Shown here: piece by piece, positions 44,793-54,950 of the stretch
How positions within the stretch are numbered: the stretch's first letter is position 1
Layout of the letters: every line of letters begins with the position of its first letter
Source of the DNA: Lachnospiraceae bacterium
GTDB taxonomy: Bacteria; Bacillota; Clostridia; Lachnospirales; Lachnospiraceae
Length of the DNA: 64,000 nt
Assembly: GCA_014804675.1 (NCBI GenBank)
Contig: JAAUZH010000001.1
Location: 62,001-126,000, forward strand
Direction: 5' to 3'
Program-made: the position numbers and the translations under genes
Notes under the pieces: model-generated
What the model saw: only the letters and a program-made list of their open reading frames with translations
What the model was told of the DNA's origin: nothing
The model's database searches: none

Positions 44793-46373
44793 ATGGGATT
44801 ATCCAAAAAAACATTCCTCTATAGCATAATGCTTGCAGTGCTGATGGTTTCCTTAGTGGCAGGATATTTTGCATTGATGCTTCCGTCTCTTTATGTGGAC
44901 TATGTGAAAAAGGATAACTTAAACTCTATTACAGCTATTCAGGAAGGATACATGAAAACAAAAAGTTATAAAGAGCTTACCGTAAAAAATCCTTCCAGCA
45001 CTTTCTCTCTGGAAATACCGGACCGGGGAGAAAGGATTTATGCAGCAAGTAAGTTCTTTCAGGTGTCCATGGAAATAAAGGACGAAGAATTAAAGGAAAT
45101 TTTGGAGGCCTTCCGAAAGTATAGCAACCATCCGGAAAAGTGGAAGGAAACAGAAGGATACTTTTCTCAGGAAGAGCTGATGGATATATGGAATGTAATA
45201 AAGAAAAAATTGTTGATAGAAGGCTTAAAAACAGAGGAATCCATGCTGGAAGTAAAGATAGATACACAAGCCGATGGCGGTATATATAAGGAAGAGTACG
45301 GAAAGCTTCATATACTGTCTGATTCCCTGGTTGTTTACGAGAATGGCGTTTCGGATGGAAATAATGTTTATATCACCTATCTGGCAATGGGAAGAACAGA
45401 AGATTCCTTTGTGATTTCTGTTCTTCCGGTCATGTCTCCTGAAATGAATGAGCTTTTTCCGGTTCTTACGGGAAGCCTTCCCATGATTGTAGCGCTTGTG
45501 TTTTTTTTGGTACTGGTGGCATCCAGGGCATTCTCTAAAAAAATCGTGGTTCCCGTCATACGTCTTGCAGGCTATGCGGAACACGCAAAAGAAGCGGGAA
45601 GTTTTCCCATTGAGCCTTTTGTGCCAGAAAGCAATGATGAAATAGGAGCATTGGGAAGGACGTTAAATGAATTGTATGAAAAGCTTCGATATAATCTTGC
45701 GGAGCTGGAAGAAAAAAATCGCATGTTAGAGGAAGAAAATGAAAGACAGGAGGTCTTTTTAAGAGCTTCCTCCCATCAGCTAAAGACTCCCATTACGGCT
45801 ACGCTGCTTTTAGTAGAAGGCATGATAAATGAGGTGGGGAAATATAAGAACACAAAGGAATATCTGCCGGAGGTAAAGAAGCAGCTTTGGTCTATGAGGA
45901 AAATCGTGGAGGACATTCTGTATTTAAACCATTGTGCAAATAATCTGCAGATAGAGCCCGTTTCCCTTAGAGAGCTTACGAAGGAGGCAGCAGAGGCTTA
46001 TCGGGTCCAGACGTCAGAAAAAAGGCTTTCCATGAAAATAGAAGGCACAGGCATGGTGCATACGGACAAGGAAATCTTAAAAAAGATGATGGATAATCTG
46101 ATTTCCAATGCGGTACAGTATACGCCGGAGGGAGAAAAAATCTGTATAAGCCTTGCAGATAATACATTTCGTATTGAAAATTACGGAGTGCTTATTGAAG
46201 AAGCGCTTCTTCCCAATATTTGCGAGCCTTTTGTAAGCAGCGATAGGAAGCAGAAAGGCAAGGGGCTGGGGCTCTATGTGGTTTCCTACTATAACAGGCT
46301 TCTGGGAGGAAAGCTGCAAATAGGGAATCTGGAAAAGGGAGTGGCTGCACAGCTGACATTTCCCGGTATGTAA
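44793..46373 (+). CDS. Sensor histidine kinase
   Basis: 526 residues. Helix 1 (8-32), an extracytoplasmic sensor domain of ~190 residues, helix 2 (about 228-248), a HAMP-like linker, then the phospho-accepting histidine in RASSHQLKTPI near residue 327. ATPase features: N box MMDNLISNAVQYTPEG near 435 and G2 box GKGLGLYVVSYY near 487. It is paired with the preceding response regulator. The signal is unknown; the adjacent ABC transporter suggests an antimicrobial or envelope stress input. Confidence 0.93.
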   Translation: MGLSKKTFLYSIMLAVLMVSLVAGYFALMLPSLYVDYVKKDNLNSITAIQEGYMKTKSYKELTVKNPSSTFSLEIPDRGERIYAASKFFQVSMEIKDEELKEILEAFRKYSNHPEKWKETEGYFSQEELMDIWNVIKKKLLIEGLKTEESMLEVKIDTQADGGIYKEEYGKLHILSDSLVVYENGVSDGNNVYITYLAMGRTEDSFVISVLPVMSPEMNELFPVLTGSLPMIVALVFFLVLVASRAFSKKIVVPVIRLAGYAEHAKEAGSFPIEPFVPESNDEIGALGRTLNELYEKLRYNLAELEEKNRMLEEENERQEVFLRASSHQLKTPITATLLLVEGMINEVGKYKNTKEYLPEVKKQLWSMRKIVEDILYLNHCANNLQIEPVSLRELTKEAAEAYRVQTSEKRLSMKIEGTGMVHTDKEILKKMMDNLISNAVQYTPEGEKICISLADNTFRIENYGVLIEEALLPNICEPFVSSDRKQKGKGLGLYVVSYYNRLLGGKLQIGNLEKGVAAQLTFPGM

Positions 46374-46416
46374 AAAGGAGTCTTTTCCCATTTCTTTATC
46401 ATACCTACATGGGATA

Positions 46417-46434
46417 TTCATTTGAAATTCATAT
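46417..46434 (+). promoter_or_regulatory. Second direct-repeat box, before the ABC transporter genes
   Basis: TTCAT-TTGAAA-TTCATAT, one base different from 44060-44077 and followed by a similar GGG-CTGT context. It lies 44 bp after the kinase stop and 64 bp before the ATPase start. Confidence 0.55.
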
Positions 46435-46497
46435 AGGGCTGTTAGGATGATGCTATCAGGAACAAAAAAGAATTTATGGAGAAAGGAAGCACAGAGC

Positions 46498-47385
46498 ATG
46501 TTATTGACCATTGATTATTTGAAGGTACAATATGGAAAGCAGACAGCCCTGCAAATTGACAGTCCCCTTGTTTTTCAGGAGGGGGAACGTATCGGGGTAA
46601 TCGGTTCAAATGGAGCTGGTAAGACCACCCTTGTAAAAGCTATTTTGGGTCTGGTTGATTATACGGGAAGTATCCGCACCCGGTTAAAGCCAGAGGAGAT
46701 GGCGGCACATATGCAGTTTAATGAATACGTGTCCACCATGCCGGTAAAGTATATTATGGAGGCTATGTTGGATACCAAAATCAAAAGAAATCAGGAGCTT
46801 AAGGAACTGATTGCATTTTTTGATTTTGAAAAGTGCTTATCCAAAAGATACACAGCCTTATCGGGAGGACAGAAACAGAGATTTACCATCATTATGGTGA
46901 TGTTTCAAAATGCAGCACTTACCTTTTATGATGAGGTAACCTCCGGGCTGGACTTTGAAACAAGGCAGAAGCTGATGGAAAAGCTGGGAGAATGGTATCA
47001 GAACAAAAATAATACACTGTTTATCGTATCCCATTATTATGAAGAGCTGGAGCAGCTTGCAGACAAGCTTTTGATTTTAGAACAGGGAAAGGTAGTGGCA
47101 TTTGGGAAAAAGGAAGAATTGTTCCGGAAATTTTGCGGCAATGCTATTTTTATACTGGATAATAAGGAAGAAAATGAAAGGCTGACTGAAGGATTTTCCA
47201 GATTAAAGGCGCCAAATCATTTGATTGCCTTATACTGCCGCAATCAGGAGGAGGAAAAGAAACTGATTGCCTTACTGGTGGAACACAATGTGAACTTTAA
47301 AAGAAGCAGCAGCGACATTGAAATCATGTCCATAAATGCAAAGGAACATTTTTATGGAAGTCAAAGAGGAGGGCAGCAGTCATGA
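46498..47385 (+). CDS. ABC transporter ATP-binding protein, TCS-associated
   Basis: 295 residues from the ATG at 46498 with GGAGAAAGGA upstream. Walker A GSNGAGKTT near residue 36, signature LSGGQKQRFT near 122, Walker B LTFYDEVTSGLD near 142 (Val replaces the usual Pro of DEPTSGLD), SHYYEEL switch, and a C-terminal ~90-residue domain. It overlaps the permease gene by 4 bp. It lies just after the two-component genes and shares their upstream box, as in peptide-antibiotic detoxification modules. Confidence 0.9.
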   Translation: MLLTIDYLKVQYGKQTALQIDSPLVFQEGERIGVIGSNGAGKTTLVKAILGLVDYTGSIRTRLKPEEMAAHMQFNEYVSTMPVKYIMEAMLDTKIKRNQELKELIAFFDFEKCLSKRYTALSGGQKQRFTIIMVMFQNAALTFYDEVTSGLDFETRQKLMEKLGEWYQNKNNTLFIVSHYYEELEQLADKLLILEQGKVVAFGKKEELFRKFCGNAIFILDNKEENERLTEGFSRLKAPNHLIALYCRNQEEEKKLIALLVEHNVNFKRSSSDIEIMSINAKEHFYGSQRGGQQS

Positions 47386-48152
47386 AAGAAAAGAAATGCA
47401 ATTTAAATCTGGTATTATATGAAATCCGAAATATAAGCGGAAATTTCTTTGTTCACCTTTTTGGAATCGTATTTCCCATACTGATGTCTCTTATTCTTAC
47501 TAAGTCAATAGGAAGTCAGGTGCCGGAAGCAATACGGCCGGAAGTGGTTACCTCCATCGTGATCAGCATGAGTCTTGTCTGCCCCATGGCAATTATTTTG
47601 ATTGGATATCCGGCAAATTATTCTCAGGAGATAGAAAAAGGAGTTCCCTTAAGAATGAGCCTGTTTGGCTATCGGGAAAAAAGTGTGATTTTGGCAAAAG
47701 TCATTGCCCAGCTTGTTTTTCTTACGGCTGCATTGGGAATTTTTGGGATTGCGGAAGTAATGCTGATTGATATGCAAAAGCCGGCACTTTCCTCCCTGCT
47801 CTGTCTGATAGGCTGCCTGTATGTGCTGGCTGTCATCTTTTTTATCCTGTCACATGCCATAACCAATATTTTGAAAAAATTCGGGCCCACCTTTGCCGTT
47901 TTCATGACCTTGTATATTTTGATTATGCTTGTATGCGGCATGATGGGAGTGAGCACGGAACAGCTTCCAAAGGCCTTGCAGGTGGTGGCGGAGACCCTTC
48001 CCATGACTTATATCTGCAATGATTTTATTGACTTCTGGCAGGGAGGAAGCTATAATTTTGTGCCCCTTATACAGTCCTTTTTATTTCTTGGGGCTTTGTC
48101 CGGCATTTTATTGTTGTTTGCTTTTTATAAGAATAAAAGAGCTATCGGGTAA
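47382..48152 (+). CDS. ABC-2 type permease, TCS-associated
   Basis: 256 residues, six helices. ABC-2 features: NFFVHLFGIVFPILMSLILT at the start, QEIEKGVPLRMSLFGYREKSVILAKVIAQ as the coupling loop, and the final LLLFAFYKNKR. It forms the membrane part for the overlapping ATPase. It is convergent with the AraC gene; 48153-48274 shows only a weak hairpin (CTTTTCTT/AAGAAAAG). Confidence 0.88.
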   Translation: MKEKKCNLNLVLYEIRNISGNFFVHLFGIVFPILMSLILTKSIGSQVPEAIRPEVVTSIVISMSLVCPMAIILIGYPANYSQEIEKGVPLRMSLFGYREKSVILAKVIAQLVFLTAALGIFGIAEVMLIDMQKPALSSLLCLIGCLYVLAVIFFILSHAITNILKKFGPTFAVFMTLYILIMLVCGMMGVSTEQLPKALQVVAETLPMTYICNDFIDFWQGGSYNFVPLIQSFLFLGALSGILLLFAFYKNKRAIG

Positions 48153-48274
48153 TGGGATTTTCCAGAGTTTCCTTAAGTGTCGTATCAATAGGGACATTGT
48201 GAATGAAAAATAAAATGGTTTCCAGAGACAATAGGATAAAATTGAGGAAAGCTTTTCTTGAAAGAAAGAAAAGA

Positions 48275-49114
48275 TTACCACCGCTTTCGATACTCTCTCG
48301 GCGTCATATTCTCCGCCCTCTTAAACACTTTTGTAAAATATCCTGCATCCGGAATTCCGCAGCTTGCCCCGATTTCTTCAATAGAAGCGCTGGTAAACCT
48401 AAGAAGCCTCTTGGCATTGGAAATTCTTTTCCCCAGCAGATAACTGCCCGGAGTAGAACCGGTAATCCGTTTAAATTCTCTGGCCAGATGATATTTGCTG
48501 ATATAAAAGTTGGTAGAAAGGGCATCTAAAGTAATATCCTCCTGAAAATGAGTATCGATGTATTCCGATATCAGCCGGATTTTTTCATAAATGGACTGAC
48601 TTGGATTGTTTTTCTGTTTCTTGCATTCCATGAAGCAAAGAGTAATGATATCGGTAATGTACTTATGGCAAAGCAGCTCCGTATAAGGAGTCTGTTCTTT
48701 TTGCGTTATGTATAAAAATGACAAACTTTCCAAAAATAAAGTTAGGTCGGCAGGATGAAATAAAAAAGGATTTCCCTGTTCGATATAATTTTTATAAAAG
48801 GATTCCGCATTTTTTCCATGAAAATGTACCCAGGAAAGCTCCCATGGGTCTTCCTTGCTGCTTTCATGGGCATATTCCTCCTGGCAGTCAATAAAAATAC
48901 AGTCCCCGGTATGGATGGGGCAGATTTGTTTTTTGTATGACAGAAAACCGCTTCCCTTAGTTACGATGAAAAAAAGAAAGGAAGCAAGATTTTCACGTTT
49001 GCTTATGTGAGGTTCAATGCTTTGCAAAGTTCCGGTTTCCTGTACAAAGAGATAGTTTTCTCTGGCAAAGGCAGAAGGAGTTGCAATAATGCGGGTTGAT
49101 TTGGAAATGGTCAT
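48275..49114 (-). CDS. AraC family transcriptional regulator
   Basis: 279 residues. N-terminal cupin-like sensing domain (1-155; CPIHTGDCIFIDCQEEYAHE) and C-terminal AraC DNA-binding domain (175-279) with ITLDALSTNFYISKYHLARE, FKRITGSTPGSYLLGKRI and IPDAGYFTKVFKRAENMTP. Such regulators often respond to sugars. It is divergent from gmd with 140 bp between, so control of the GDP-fucose genes is possible but unproven. Confidence 0.9.
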   Translation of the reverse strand: MTISKSTRIIATPSAFARENYLFVQETGTLQSIEPHISKRENLASFLFFIVTKGSGFLSYKKQICPIHTGDCIFIDCQEEYAHESSKEDPWELSWVHFHGKNAESFYKNYIEQGNPFLFHPADLTLFLESLSFLYITQKEQTPYTELLCHKYITDIITLCFMECKKQKNNPSQSIYEKIRLISEYIDTHFQEDITLDALSTNFYISKYHLAREFKRITGSTPGSYLLGKRISNAKRLLRFTSASIEEIGASCGIPDAGYFTKVFKRAENMTPREYRKRW

Positions 49115-49254
49115 AAAATACCCCCTTGAAAGTGGAAAAAACGATTTAGCAATATTTTACCATTTTCAGGCAAAATTGTCCATTGTATTCCATAAGTAAA
49201 TAAGATAGGGTATTAGGCAGATGTGCAATCAAAAAAAGAAGGAGAAGAAACGAT

Positions 49255-50322
49255 ATGAAAAAAGTAGCGTTTATTACAGGCATAACAGGACAAGATGGTT
49301 CTTATCTGGCAGAATTTTTGTTGGAAAAGGGATATGAGGTTCATGGACTTATCCGCAGATTAAGCATTAGCAATACCGGAAGAATCGACCATCTGATTGA
49401 GTCCTCTTATTATAAAGTGAAATTTTTTCTGCATTTTGCAGATACGACAGATTCCAGCAATCTTATGCGCCTGATTGGAGAAATCAAGCCTACCGAGGTT
49501 TACAATCTGGCAGCACAGTCTCACGTGGGTGTTTCTTTTGAAGTGCCGGAGTACACGGCAGAAGCAACAGGGGTAAGTACCTTGAAGCTTTTGGAGGCAA
49601 TCCGGGTAAACGGAGGGAACTGCCGCTTTTATCAGGCATCTACTTCTGAGCTTTTTGGCGGGCTTCCAGAGACAGCTCCCCAAAGTGAAAAGACCCCATT
49701 TTATCCAAAGAGCCCTTATGGAGCCGCAAAGCTTTATTCCTATTGGATTACGGTAAACTATAGAGAATCCTATAACTTGTTTGCCTGCAACGGGATTCTG
49801 TTCAATCACGAGTCTCCAAGACGAGGAGAAAATTTTGTTACAAGGAAAATTACGTTAGCGATTGCTAACATACTTGCAGGCAGACAGAAGGTTCTCTCCT
49901 TGGGAAATATGGATGCTAAACGTGACTGGGGATTTGCAGGAGATTATGTAAAGGGCATGTGGCTGATGCTTCAGAATGAAAAGCCAGGCGATTATGTGCT
50001 TGCAACCAATGATACCCATACGGTTCGTCAGTTCGTGGAGGAGGCATTCCGGGTTATGGGAATCCAAATCCGCTGGGAAGGCAAGGGCGTGGATGAGAAA
50101 GGGTATGATGCAAAAAGCGGAAAGCTGCTTGTAGATGTAAATCCGGAATTTTATCGTCCTGCAGAAGTAGAATTTTTGTGGGGAGATCCGGCAAAGGCGG
50201 AAAGTGAACTGGGATGGAAACGGGAAGTGGATTTTAAAGGTCTTGTTGATATGATGATGAGAGCGGATTTTGAAGATATTACCGGAATCAGCGTGGATGA
50301 ATTTAAAGCAAAGAATGCATAA
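49255..50322 (+). CDS. gmd: GDP-mannose 4,6-dehydratase
   Basis: 355 residues. It converts GDP-D-mannose to GDP-4-keto-6-deoxymannose with bound NADP. Seen: [19 protein letters not shown] (nucleotide-binding glycines), [16 protein letters not shown], active-site Ser/Thr with Tyr-x3-Lys in [10 protein letters not shown] near residue 160, and [16 protein letters not shown]. First gene of a four-gene nucleotide-sugar run; ribosome binding site AAGGAGAAG. Confidence 0.96.
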   Translation: MKKVAFITGITGQDGSYLAEFLLEKGYEVHGLIRRLSISNTGRIDHLIESSYYKVKFFLHFADTTDSSNLMRLIGEIKPTEVYNLAAQSHVGVSFEVPEYTAEATGVSTLKLLEAIRVNGGNCRFYQASTSELFGGLPETAPQSEKTPFYPKSPYGAAKLYSYWITVNYRESYNLFACNGILFNHESPRRGENFVTRKITLAIANILAGRQKVLSLGNMDAKRDWGFAGDYVKGMWLMLQNEKPGDYVLATNDTHTVRQFVEEAFRVMGIQIRWEGKGVDEKGYDAKSGKLLVDVNPEFYRPAEVEFLWGDPAKAESELGWKREVDFKGLVDMMMRADFEDITGISVDEFKAKNA

Positions 50323-50353
50323 ACAGAATAAAATAGAAAGAGTGAATACGGAT

Positions 50354-51295
50354 ATGGAAAAAACAGATAAAATTTATGTGGCAGGCCACAGGGGATTAGT
50401 GGGAAGTGCTATTGTCAGGAGCCTGAAAGAAAAAGGATATGAAAATGTAATCGGCAGAACCCATAAGGAGCTTGATTTAACGAATCAGGCAGCGGTCAGG
50501 GAGTTTTTTGAACAGGAAAAGCCGGATGTGGTAGTCCTGGCGGCTGCAAAGGTAGGCGGTATCAATGCAAATAATACGGCTCCAGCGGAATTTGCCTATG
50601 AAAATATGCAGATACAATGTAATGTAATTAAATGCTGCCATGACTTTAAAGTGAAGAAGCTTTTGTTTCTCGGAAGCACCTGTATTTATCCGAAGCTGGC
50701 TCCGCAGCCCATTCCGGAGGATGCGCTTCTGACCGGGCCCTTAGAGGAAACAAACGAGGCATATGCCATTGCCAAGATTTCCGGTCTGGAAATGTGTAAA
50801 TTTTATAAGAGGCAGTATGGGGATGATTTCATTAGCTGTATGCCTACTAATCTGTATGGCCCGGAGGACAACTATGATTTACAGGGTTCCCATGTTATGC
50901 CTGCAATGATTCGGAAATTTCATGAGGCAAAAGTAAACAATGCGCCTTTCGTAGAGCTTTGGGGGACCGGAACGCCTCTTCGTGAATTTTTATATGTGGA
51001 TGATATGGCGGATGCCTGTGTATTTTTGTTGGAACACTACAGCGGAGAGCAGCATGTGAATATTGGAACCGGAAAAGAAGTGTCCATTAAAGAGCTTGCG
51101 GAGACGGTACAAAAAGTAGTGGGTTACACAGGAGAAATCCTATGGAATAAAGAGATGCCGGATGGCACCCCAAGAAAGCTTACCAATGTGGACAAGCTTC
51201 ATGGCCTTGGCTGGAAGCATAAGGTAGAGCTTTTGGAAGGAATCCAGCTGGCATACCAGTGGTTTCGTGAGAATGTGGATAAGGCCAGAATGTAA
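50354..51295 (+). CDS. fcl: GDP-L-fucose synthase
   Basis: 313 residues from the ATG at 50354; earlier in-frame starts would overlap gmd. It is an NADPH-dependent epimerase/reductase producing GDP-L-fucose from the Gmd product. Seen: [32 protein letters not shown], the Tyr-x3-Lys pair in [14 protein letters not shown] near residue 140, and [20 protein letters not shown]. Follows gmd by 31 bp and precedes manC by 33 bp. Confidence 0.96.
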   Translation: MEKTDKIYVAGHRGLVGSAIVRSLKEKGYENVIGRTHKELDLTNQAAVREFFEQEKPDVVVLAAAKVGGINANNTAPAEFAYENMQIQCNVIKCCHDFKVKKLLFLGSTCIYPKLAPQPIPEDALLTGPLEETNEAYAIAKISGLEMCKFYKRQYGDDFISCMPTNLYGPEDNYDLQGSHVMPAMIRKFHEAKVNNAPFVELWGTGTPLREFLYVDDMADACVFLLEHYSGEQHVNIGTGKEVSIKELAETVQKVVGYTGEILWNKEMPDGTPRKLTNVDKLHGLGWKHKVELLEGIQLAYQWFRENVDKARM

Positions 51296-51328
51296 TGGTT
51301 TAGTGTGAAAAGACATGGAGACAAGAAA

Positions 51329-52399
51329 ATGGAAAGATATGGAGTGATTATGGCAGGCGGGGGCGGAACCCGCTTTTGGCCCATGAGCAGAAAAGAAAGA
51401 CCCAAGCAGCTTTTGAATTTAAGCGGTAAGGACATTATGGTAAATGAGACTATTGACAGGCTTTTGCAGGTAGTGCGCCATGAAAATATGTTTATTGTTA
51501 CCAATGTGACACAGGTTCCCCTGATGGCAGAGGAAACAAAGGGAAGAGTTAAAAAGGAGCATATTCTGGCGGAGCCGGCAGCAAGGAATACGGCTGCCTG
51601 CATTGGATATGCGGCTATGGAAATCATAAAGAAACAGGAAGATGGGATTATGTGTATCGTTCCCTCTGATGCATTTATTCAGGATGAAGAGGAGTATGCA
51701 AGGGTAATCCGGTGTGCTATGGAAGCGGCAGAAGAAACAGATATGCTGGTGACTATCGGCATTAAGCCCACCTTTCCGGCAACTGGATATGGCTATATAA
51801 AAGGAAAAACGAAGGAAGAGGGAAAGAACTATTCCCTGGTGGAAGAGTTTGTAGAAAAACCGGACCAGGAAACGGCCCGAACTTATTTTGAGGATGGAAG
51901 CTATCAATGGAACAGCGGTATGTTCATCTGGAAGGCATCTACTATTTTAAAGAAATTTAAGGAGCTTTTGCCGGATGTATATGACTGTCTTATGGAAATC
52001 GGAGAAGCCATGAATACAGAGCAGGAACAGGAAGTGATTCAGAGGGTTTATCCGGGTATTCCCAAAATTTCCATTGATTACGGAATCATGGAACGATGTA
52101 AGGATGTGCTGGTGGTAGAAGGCGATTTTGGATGGAATGATGTAGGAAGTCTGGATATGCTTCGTGTCATGAAGGAGGCGGATTCGGATGGAAATATCCT
52201 TTATGGGAAGCAGATCAATATAGATACAAAGGACTGCATTTCTTATGGACAGGACAAGCTTATAGCCACCATTGGAGTACAGGGTCTGATCATTGTCCAG
52301 ACGGAGGATGCCCTTTTAGTATGTGATAAAAACAGGGCACAGGATGTAAAGAAAATTGTGGACCGGCTATCGGAAGAGGGAATGGAACAGTATTTATAG
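51329..52399 (+). CDS. manC: Mannose-1-phosphate guanylyltransferase
   Basis: 356 residues from the ATG at 51329. It forms GDP-mannose from mannose-1-phosphate and GTP. Seen: intact signature MAGGGGTRFWPMSRKERPKQ, EPAARNTAACIG, FVEKPDQETA near residue 170, WNSGMFIWKA and FGWNDVGS. Length matches the single-domain (short) type. It is followed by a second ManC-like protein fused to isomerase domains, so this copy is likely the active guanylyltransferase. Confidence 0.94.
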   Translation: MERYGVIMAGGGGTRFWPMSRKERPKQLLNLSGKDIMVNETIDRLLQVVRHENMFIVTNVTQVPLMAEETKGRVKKEHILAEPAARNTAACIGYAAMEIIKKQEDGIMCIVPSDAFIQDEEEYARVIRCAMEAAEETDMLVTIGIKPTFPATGYGYIKGKTKEEGKNYSLVEEFVEKPDQETARTYFEDGSYQWNSGMFIWKASTILKKFKELLPDVYDCLMEIGEAMNTEQEQEVIQRVYPGIPKISIDYGIMERCKDVLVVEGDFGWNDVGSLDMLRVMKEADSDGNILYGKQINIDTKDCISYGQDKLIATIGVQGLIIVQTEDALLVCDKNRAQDVKKIVDRLSEEGMEQYL

Positions 52400-52426
52400 A
52401 GTTTATCAGAGCAGGCGGTAAGGCTT

Positions 52427-54754
52427 ATGAAATGTTTGGTGTTGGCAGGAGGCAGTGGCGATGCGCTTTGGCCTTTGTCCAGAAAAAATTATCCAAAGCA
52501 ATTTATATACATGAAGGAAGGCAGGTCGTTGTTTCAGGAGGCAATTGCAAGGAACCTGCCTTTTTGTGATGAGTTTTATATCGTCACAAATAAAAAATAT
52601 AAATATATCGTATCAGGACAGCTGCAGGCATTCCAGGGATTGAAGTATCAGTGCTTTCTGGAAGAAACGGGACGTCAGACCGGTCCTGCTGCAGCGGTAG
52701 TCTGCATGTGCATGTCAAAAGAGGAGCAGGTGCTGGTGGTATCCACTGATCATATGATTGGCGAGGGAGATTATAATGGAACCATTTTAAAGGCATCCCA
52801 GCTATTAAATGAGTTTGCTATGGTTGTCATAGGATGCAGGGAAGGGATGGAAGGGGAAGCTGTGGATGGCGGCCACAATTACTTTTCCATGGAGAATCCT
52901 GCAGGCAGCAGCGGCAGGGCAATTGGATTCATGGAACAAAAACCGGATGATTTTACAGACCAGTACCTGATGGACAGCGGTATTTTCTGTATGCGGGCAG
53001 GCAGTTATCTGGAAGCAATCGAAGAAAACGAACCGTTGCTTTTTGAGCAATTGGAATCCAAAACGGAACGTCTGTATGTTTCGGGAAAGGACTTTATCAT
53101 ATCGGCAGGCTTCATGAAAGATATGCCTTCCATATCCATAGGGCAGGCAGTATTTAAAAAGTGGACAAAGAAAGGCAGAATCGGGCTGGTCAAAGCGGAC
53201 TTTGTCTGGTCAAGGCTTTTAAATATGGAAGTGGTCACAAGAGTGGCGGAGGAAATCGACGTAGGTCCTTCTATTCTGGAAACATGTGAAAACGTATCCG
53301 TCATAAATCGGGAAAAGAGCAATCTGATTATAGGAAACGGTCTTTCAGATATGTTGATTGTAAATACAAAGGATGCCACCTACATTTCAAAAAAGGGAGA
53401 AAGCGCCTCCATCAAAGAAATCATGAGCCGGCACTATGAAGAACAAAAGGCTTCCTTTGATGAGGGGGACGTATTTTATACTACCTGGGGCATTAAGGAA
53501 ACTTTAAACAGAAGCCAGGGCTATATGGTGAAAAAGCTGACTATTTTTCCGGGAAGGTCCCTGTCCATGCATAAGCATGAAAAGAGAAGCGAGCACTGGT
53601 CTGTAGTAAGCGGCAGGGCAACCATAACCATGTCCGGGGATACCAAAGAATATTCCAGAAACGAGAGTATCTATGTGCCAATCAATACGTATCATAAAAT
53701 ATCCAATGAAACAGCCAAGGATTTGATTGTCATTGAGGTGAGCATTGGAGAAAGTGCAGGAAGCATAGAGGAGGATCTGCTTCCCCAGGAGGAAGAGGTA
53801 CTTCGCCTGTCACCTGCCTATAAAGACTATTTATGGGGCGGAAATCGGCTAAAAACGCAGTTTTATAAAGACTCTGAAAAGGAGATTCTGGCAGAAAGCT
53901 GGGAGCTTTCCACTCACAGTGCAGGGCAAAGCACAATCAGCCAGGGTACTTTTGCGGGATTGACATTAAAAGAATATATTGAAAAGGCCGGGAAAAAGGT
54001 TCTGGGGTGGAAGTGCGAGCCTTTTGCGGAATTTCCCCTCCTCATCAAATTTATTGATGCCAAAAAGAGGCTTTCCATACAAATTCATCCAGATGATGCT
54101 TATGCCCTTAGCGTAGAAGGGGAATATGGAAAAAATGAGATGTGGTATATCCTGGATGCAAAGGAAGATGCATTTGTATATCTGGGCTTTAACCGGGAAG
54201 TAACAGAAGCGGAATGCAGGCAGCGGATTTTGGAGGGGAACTTGGAGGAAGTGCTGAAAAAGGTGCCGGTAAAGCCGGGAGACGTGGTCTTTGTGGAAGC
54301 CGGGACGATTCATGCTATTAATGAAGGGATACTGGTACTTGAAATACAGCAAAGCTCTAATGCCACCTATCGCCTCTATGATTATAATAGAACCGACAAA
54401 AACGGAAGAAGGAGAGAACTGCATCTGGATAAGGCATTTGCCAATATGAAATGGACTCCGTACAATCAGGACACTTCACCGGCGGGAAAGTGGGAAGTCT
54501 TTAAAGGTTATAAAAAACTGCTGCTTGGTCAGTGCAAATACTTTTCTGCATTTTTATATGAGGTGGAAATAAGCGGCGAAATTAATTTTGATAATTCTTC
54601 CTTCTGTTCCGTTATTGTTCTAAAAGGATACGGAAAGTTAGTTGCGGCTAATCAAACTCTGGATTTCAAGCCCGGTGACAGCTTTTTTGTTCCAGCTGGG
54701 AAAAAAATCATACGGATAGAAGGAAATTCCAGTTTTGTTATAAGTCATGTATAG
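52427..54754 (+). CDS. ManC-like / cupin / mannose-6-phosphate isomerase fusion
   Basis: 775 residues, three parts. 1-330: nucleotidyltransferase-like, but the signature reads LAGGSGDALWPLSR where active enzymes have GGSGTRLWPLSR, so the Thr-Arg pair that binds the nucleotide is lost. 345-445: type II cupin (SMHKHEKRSEHWSVVSGRAT). 455-775: type I phosphomannose isomerase with YLWGGNRL, QIHPDD near 552, EMWYIL near 571 and AGTIHAI near 627. The isomerase part should convert fructose-6-phosphate to mannose-6-phosphate, the entry to GDP-mannose. The first domain may be structural or regulatory. Phosphomannomutase is not in this window. Confidence 0.88.
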   Translation: MKCLVLAGGSGDALWPLSRKNYPKQFIYMKEGRSLFQEAIARNLPFCDEFYIVTNKKYKYIVSGQLQAFQGLKYQCFLEETGRQTGPAAAVVCMCMSKEEQVLVVSTDHMIGEGDYNGTILKASQLLNEFAMVVIGCREGMEGEAVDGGHNYFSMENPAGSSGRAIGFMEQKPDDFTDQYLMDSGIFCMRAGSYLEAIEENEPLLFEQLESKTERLYVSGKDFIISAGFMKDMPSISIGQAVFKKWTKKGRIGLVKADFVWSRLLNMEVVTRVAEEIDVGPSILETCENVSVINREKSNLIIGNGLSDMLIVNTKDATYISKKGESASIKEIMSRHYEEQKASFDEGDVFYTTWGIKETLNRSQGYMVKKLTIFPGRSLSMHKHEKRSEHWSVVSGRATITMSGDTKEYSRNESIYVPINTYHKISNETAKDLIVIEVSIGESAGSIEEDLLPQEEEVLRLSPAYKDYLWGGNRLKTQFYKDSEKEILAESWELSTHSAGQSTISQGTFAGLTLKEYIEKAGKKVLGWKCEPFAEFPLLIKFIDAKKRLSIQIHPDDAYALSVEGEYGKNEMWYILDAKEDAFVYLGFNREVTEAECRQRILEGNLEEVLKKVPVKPGDVVFVEAGTIHAINEGILVLEIQQSSNATYRLYDYNRTDKNGRRRELHLDKAFANMKWTPYNQDTSPAGKWEVFKGYKKLLLGQCKYFSAFLYEVEISGEINFDNSSFCSVIVLKGYGKLVAANQTLDFKPGDSFFVPAGKKIIRIEGNSSFVISHV

Positions 54755-54831
54755 AAAAACGCATGAAAAAGACAAGGAGCGACAATAAACGTTAACAAAT
54801 TTAAAAAAAGTTTCAAAAAATTAACTTTTTT

Positions 54832-54861
54832 TTCGCATATACTAATGACAAAATATGCGAA
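54832..54861. promoter_or_regulatory. Palindrome over a -10 box, before the Spo0A-like gene
   Basis: TTCGCATAT (54832-54840) and ATATGCGAA (54853-54861) are perfect 9-bp inverted arms. A TATACT (54838-54843) lies across the left arm, with no clear -35. It looks like an operator. It also makes the ATG at 54855, inside the right arm, an unlikely start codon. Confidence 0.5.
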
Positions 54862-54950
54862 GAATGGTACTCTATTTTTATAACCGTACAAAATTATTAA
54901 ATATTCAACGGCAAATAGGGAAAATTGCCAGAGGGGAGAAAGATGTAAGT

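Noticed and set aside
48203..48529. Plus-strand frame of 108 codons overlapping the AraC gene
   Set aside because: It is antisense to the conserved helix-turn-helix region and has no independent support.
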